64,000 bases of DNA, from positions 6,847,501 to 6,911,500 of the forward strand of contig NZ_CP030059.1 of NCBI RefSeq assembly GCF_015291745.1, read 5' to 3'. The position numbers were made by a program, and so were the translations under genes. The stretch's first letter is position 1, and each line of letters begins with the position of its first letter. Positions 62,046 through 64,000 of the stretch are shown in pieces. Under the pieces are notes generated by a model. The model was not told the origin of the DNA. It was given only the letters and a program-made list of their open reading frames with translations, and ran no database searches. The DNA comes from Bradyrhizobium sp. CCBAU 53351 (lineage in GTDB: Bacteria; Pseudomonadota; Alphaproteobacteria; Rhizobiales; Xanthobacteraceae).

Positions 62046-62933
62046 TTACGCGGTGGCAGGCGCCGTCAACTCGTCGATCTTGCGCTTCAACGCAGTGCCG
62101 TCGGACGACGCGCGCAGAGGCGGGCGCACGCGCAGCCAGGCGGCATCGCCGGTCTGCGCCGCGAGGATCGCCTTCAACGTCGCCGTGAAGGAGGCCGTCT
62201 TCAGCACGACGTCGATCGCAGCCTGCATCCGCGCTTCGACATCCTTGCCCTCGACCATTCCCTTGACCAGCTCGGGCACGACATTGGCCATGCCGCAAAT
62301 GGTGCCGGCCCCGCCCGCGGCAATCGCGCGGGCGATATCGGCTTCGTTGCCGACGGTGATGGCGAGCTCGGGAGCTGCAGCACGGAACGCCTGGAACTGC
62401 TTGAAGTCGCCGCTGGAGTCTTTCAGACCCGCGACCACCTTGCCGTAACGCTTGCGCAAGCTCGCAGCGACAGTCGTGGGGATCGCAACGCCCGACGTCT
62501 GCGGGATGTGATAGAGATAGGCGCGCAACCGATCGTCGGCGACACCGTCGATGATCGCAGCAAAGGCATCCTCGATGCCTTCAGGCGTGACGCTGCGGTC
62601 GAAATAGGGCGGCAGCACCAGCACGTGACGCAGGCCGAGGCCGAGCACGGCGCGCGTCAGGGCGATGCTGTCGGTGATGGCAGGGAAGCCGCCGCCGATG
62701 CCGATGCGCTCCGGCGCAATGCCGGCCTTGAGCACGGCCTCGATGGTCGCGGTGCGCTCGCTGACATTGAAGGAGGTGCCCTCGCCCGTGGTGCCGAACA
62801 GCACGACGCCGTCGACTCCCTTGCCGAACAGCTGCCTGGCATGGGCCGCGAGCTTTGCCGAATCCACGCTGCCGTCGGACGCCAGCGGCGTCGCCGATGC
62901 CACCCAGAACCCGCGAATTGCCTCGGTCATCAC
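62046..62933 (-). CDS. dihydrodipicolinate synthase family lyase (2)
   Basis: A 295-residue DapA-fold enzyme. Family motifs are intact: LFGTTGEGTSFNVSER, the Tyr in LYHIPQTSGVAIP and the Schiff-base Lys in VAGLKDSSGDF. It may be a 2-keto-3-deoxy sugar-acid or hydroxy-oxoglutarate aldolase rather than DapA, since it is divergent from an FAD-linked hydroxyacid oxidase gene and shares a regulatory gap with it. An ATG three bases downstream is also possible. Confidence 0.88.
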   Translation of the reverse strand: MMTEAIRGFWVASATPLASDGSVDSAKLAAHARQLFGKGVDGVVLFGTTGEGTSFNVSERTATIEAVLKAGIAPERIGIGGGFPAITDSIALTRAVLGLGLRHVLVLPPYFDRSVTPEGIEDAFAAIIDGVADDRLRAYLYHIPQTSGVAIPTTVAASLRKRYGKVVAGLKDSSGDFKQFQAFRAAAPELAITVGNEADIARAIAAGGAGTICGMANVVPELVKGMVEGKDVEARMQAAIDVVLKTASFTATLKAILAAQTGDAAWLRVRPPLRASSDGTALKRKIDELTAPATA

Positions 62934-63022
62934 ACTGCCCTTTGTTTCGATCCCGACCTAAGCCTCTGATCTCTAACGATCTTACGGAGCTGCGCCGAGC
63001 CTTGTTTTTGCTTTACTTTTCA

Positions 63023-63043
63023 TCTTGTACCTTACATACAAGA
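63023..63043. promoter_or_regulatory. probable operator between divergent lyase and oxidase genes
   Basis: TCTTGTA (63023-63029), 7 bases, TACAAGA (63037-63043): a perfect inverted repeat. Such TTGTA...TACAA sites are typical of FCD-type GntR regulators. No regulator gene is in the window; it may lie to the right. Confidence 0.7.
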
Positions 63044-63108
63044 GACACGCAAACTCTTTCCGGCGTCACGGCGTGCATGGGCGCAGCCAAATATTGAGGA
63101 GGTCTCGC

Positions 63109-64000
63109 ATGAACATGGTGACCCCCATCGGGCGACCCGACCAATTGCTCGGCGCCCTGCGCGACAAGCTTGGCGCGGCCGCCGTGTTGATCGGCACCGA
63201 CGTGCCGGCACGCAATTGCAACGACTGGAGCGCGAGCTTGCCGCAGGCGCCGCTGGCGGTGATCCGCCCCGTGGACGCGCAAGGCGTGGCTGATGCGATT
63301 GCGACATGTCGGCAGGCGCATCTGCCGTTCGTGCCGCAGGGCGGACTGACCGGACTGTGCCGCGGCGCCTCGCCCGAGGCCGGCTGGGTCGCGATCTCGC
63401 TGGAGCGCATGACCGGCATCGAGGAGATCGATCCGGCGTCGATGACGATGACGGTGAAGGCCGGAACGCCGCTGGAGACGATCCAGAAGGCCGCGGACGA
63501 GGCCGGCTTCTTCTTCCCGCTCGACCTCGGCTCGCGCGGCTCCTGCGCGATCGGCGGCAATCTCTCGACCAATGCCGGCGGCAACCGCGTGATCCGCTAC
63601 GGCATGACGCGCGAGCTGGTGCTCGGTCTCGAAGTAGTGCTGCCCGACGGCACCGTCATCACCAGCCTCAACAAGCTGATGAAGAACAATGCGGGCTATG
63701 ACCTCAAGCATCTCTTCATCGGCTCCGAAGGCACGCTCGGCATCATCACCCGCGTGGTGCTGAAACTGTTTCCGAAGCCGCGCTCGACCATGGCCGCGCT
63801 GTGCGCGCTGAAGGATTATGCCGCGGTGGTCGCGCTGCTCGGCGCGGCGCGCAGTGGGCTCGGCCCACTGCTGTCGGCCTTCGAGGTGATGTGGCCGGAT
63901 TATTGGGACGTGATCACGACACGCGCCGGCGTGAAGCCGCCGGTCGCAGCTAACCAAGGCCTCTACGTGCTGGTGGAAGCGCAAGGCACCGACGAGAGCG
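63109..64000 (+). CDS. FAD-binding oxidase (GlcD/D-2-hydroxyacid dehydrogenase type), truncated by window end
   Basis: The first 297 codons of an FAD_binding_4 (vanillyl-alcohol-oxidase fold) enzyme. FAD-site segments: the VPQGGLTGLCRGASPEAGW loop, then FFPLDLGSRGSCAIGGNLST, NAGGNRVIRYGMTRELVLGL and LFIGSEGTLGIITRVVLKLF. The C-terminal substrate domain begins near residue 215 and runs off the window. It would oxidise D-lactate, glycolate or D-2-hydroxyglutarate. GAGGAGG precedes the ATG by 9 bases. It is divergent from the lyase gene across an operator-like palindrome. Confidence 0.88.
   Translation, partial: MNMVTPIGRPDQLLGALRDKLGAAAVLIGTDVPARNCNDWSASLPQAPLAVIRPVDAQGVADAIATCRQAHLPFVPQGGLTGLCRGASPEAGWVAISLERMTGIEEIDPASMTMTVKAGTPLETIQKAADEAGFFFPLDLGSRGSCAIGGNLSTNAGGNRVIRYGMTRELVLGLEVVLPDGTVITSLNKLMKNNAGYDLKHLFIGSEGTLGIITRVVLKLFPKPRSTMAALCALKDYAAVVALLGAARSGLGPLLSAFEVMWPDYWDVITTRAGVKPPVAANQGLYVLVEAQGTDES

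Noticed and set aside
1..64000. CRISPR array, insertion sequence, prophage or rRNA
   Set aside because: No regularly spaced direct repeats, transposase, integrase, phage structural gene or rRNA sequence was found in reading the window.

Overview
The window is high-GC DNA from an alphaproteobacterium, most likely Bradyrhizobium or a close relative in the Nitrobacteraceae. This rests on the hisD/UPF0262/phosphatase/maf/yacG gene order, the gene families present (DUF2948, DUF6496, DUF1045, UPF0262) and several families of short palindromic intergenic repeats that I associate with Bradyrhizobium genomes. The genus call is inference; no rRNA or other species marker is present. No phage, insertion sequence, integrase or CRISPR array was seen. 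Genes are dense, on both strands, and often overlap by 4 bases.

Region 1 (about 0.4-7.6 kb) is a photo-oxidative (singlet oxygen) stress locus. It has an ECF sigma factor with a ChrR-type zinc anti-sigma factor, a second ECF sigma factor, DUF2177 and DUF1295 membrane proteins, and an operon of FAD amine-oxidase-like protein, DUF1365 protein and cyclopropane-synthase-like methyltransferase. Four promoters in the locus share one exact motif, TGATCC, 16 bases, CGTT, which ties it together as one regulon.

Region 2 (7.7-24 kb) is mostly housekeeping and small accessory genes: a seven-repeat propeller-like protein, tRNA-Phe, yacG, maf, a low-molecular-weight phosphatase, UPF0262, hisD, DUF2948, an SDR/epimerase pair divergent from a TetR regulator, an alpha/beta hydrolase, an EthD-like protein, a cNMP-binding/thioredoxin-reductase-like fusion, tRNA-Thr, a RidA protein, a CNMP-domain protein and a haem-b membrane protein paired with a Tat-exported intradiol-dioxygenase-like protein. 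A 0.9 kb stretch near 21.1-22.0 kb holds a strongly structured repeat and a possible tiny membrane protein.

Region 3 (24-33.5 kb) carries a leftward catabolic operon: periplasmic binding protein, flavin reductase, FAH-family hydrolase, HpaH-like hydratase, RidA and amidohydrolase. It is divergent from an IclR regulator whose start codon lies inside a perfect palindrome. A homocysteine-forming sulfhydrylase, an alpha/beta hydrolase and a basic DUF6496 protein follow.

Region 4 (35.5-49.2 kb) is a complete carbon-phosphorus lyase system. phnGHIJKLMN runs left, phnF runs right, phnCDE1E2 runs left, and an acyltransferase, a second PhnM and a DUF1045 2H-phosphoesterase-like protein run right. A perfect 12-base palindrome (probable PhnF operator) and a Pho box lie between phnF and phnG. 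Three Pho half-sites at exact 11-base spacing precede the acyltransferase operon. No phnP is present; the DUF1045 protein is a candidate to fill that step.

Region 5 (49.3-64 kb) has two DHDPS-family lyases, a chemoreceptor, an enoyl-CoA hydratase with a MarR regulator, a tannase-family esterase, serA, a triple-rhodanese protein, a TonB-dependent siderophore receptor with its PepSY partner, and at the right edge a truncated FAD-linked oxidase divergent from a DHDPS-family gene across a clear operator-like palindrome.
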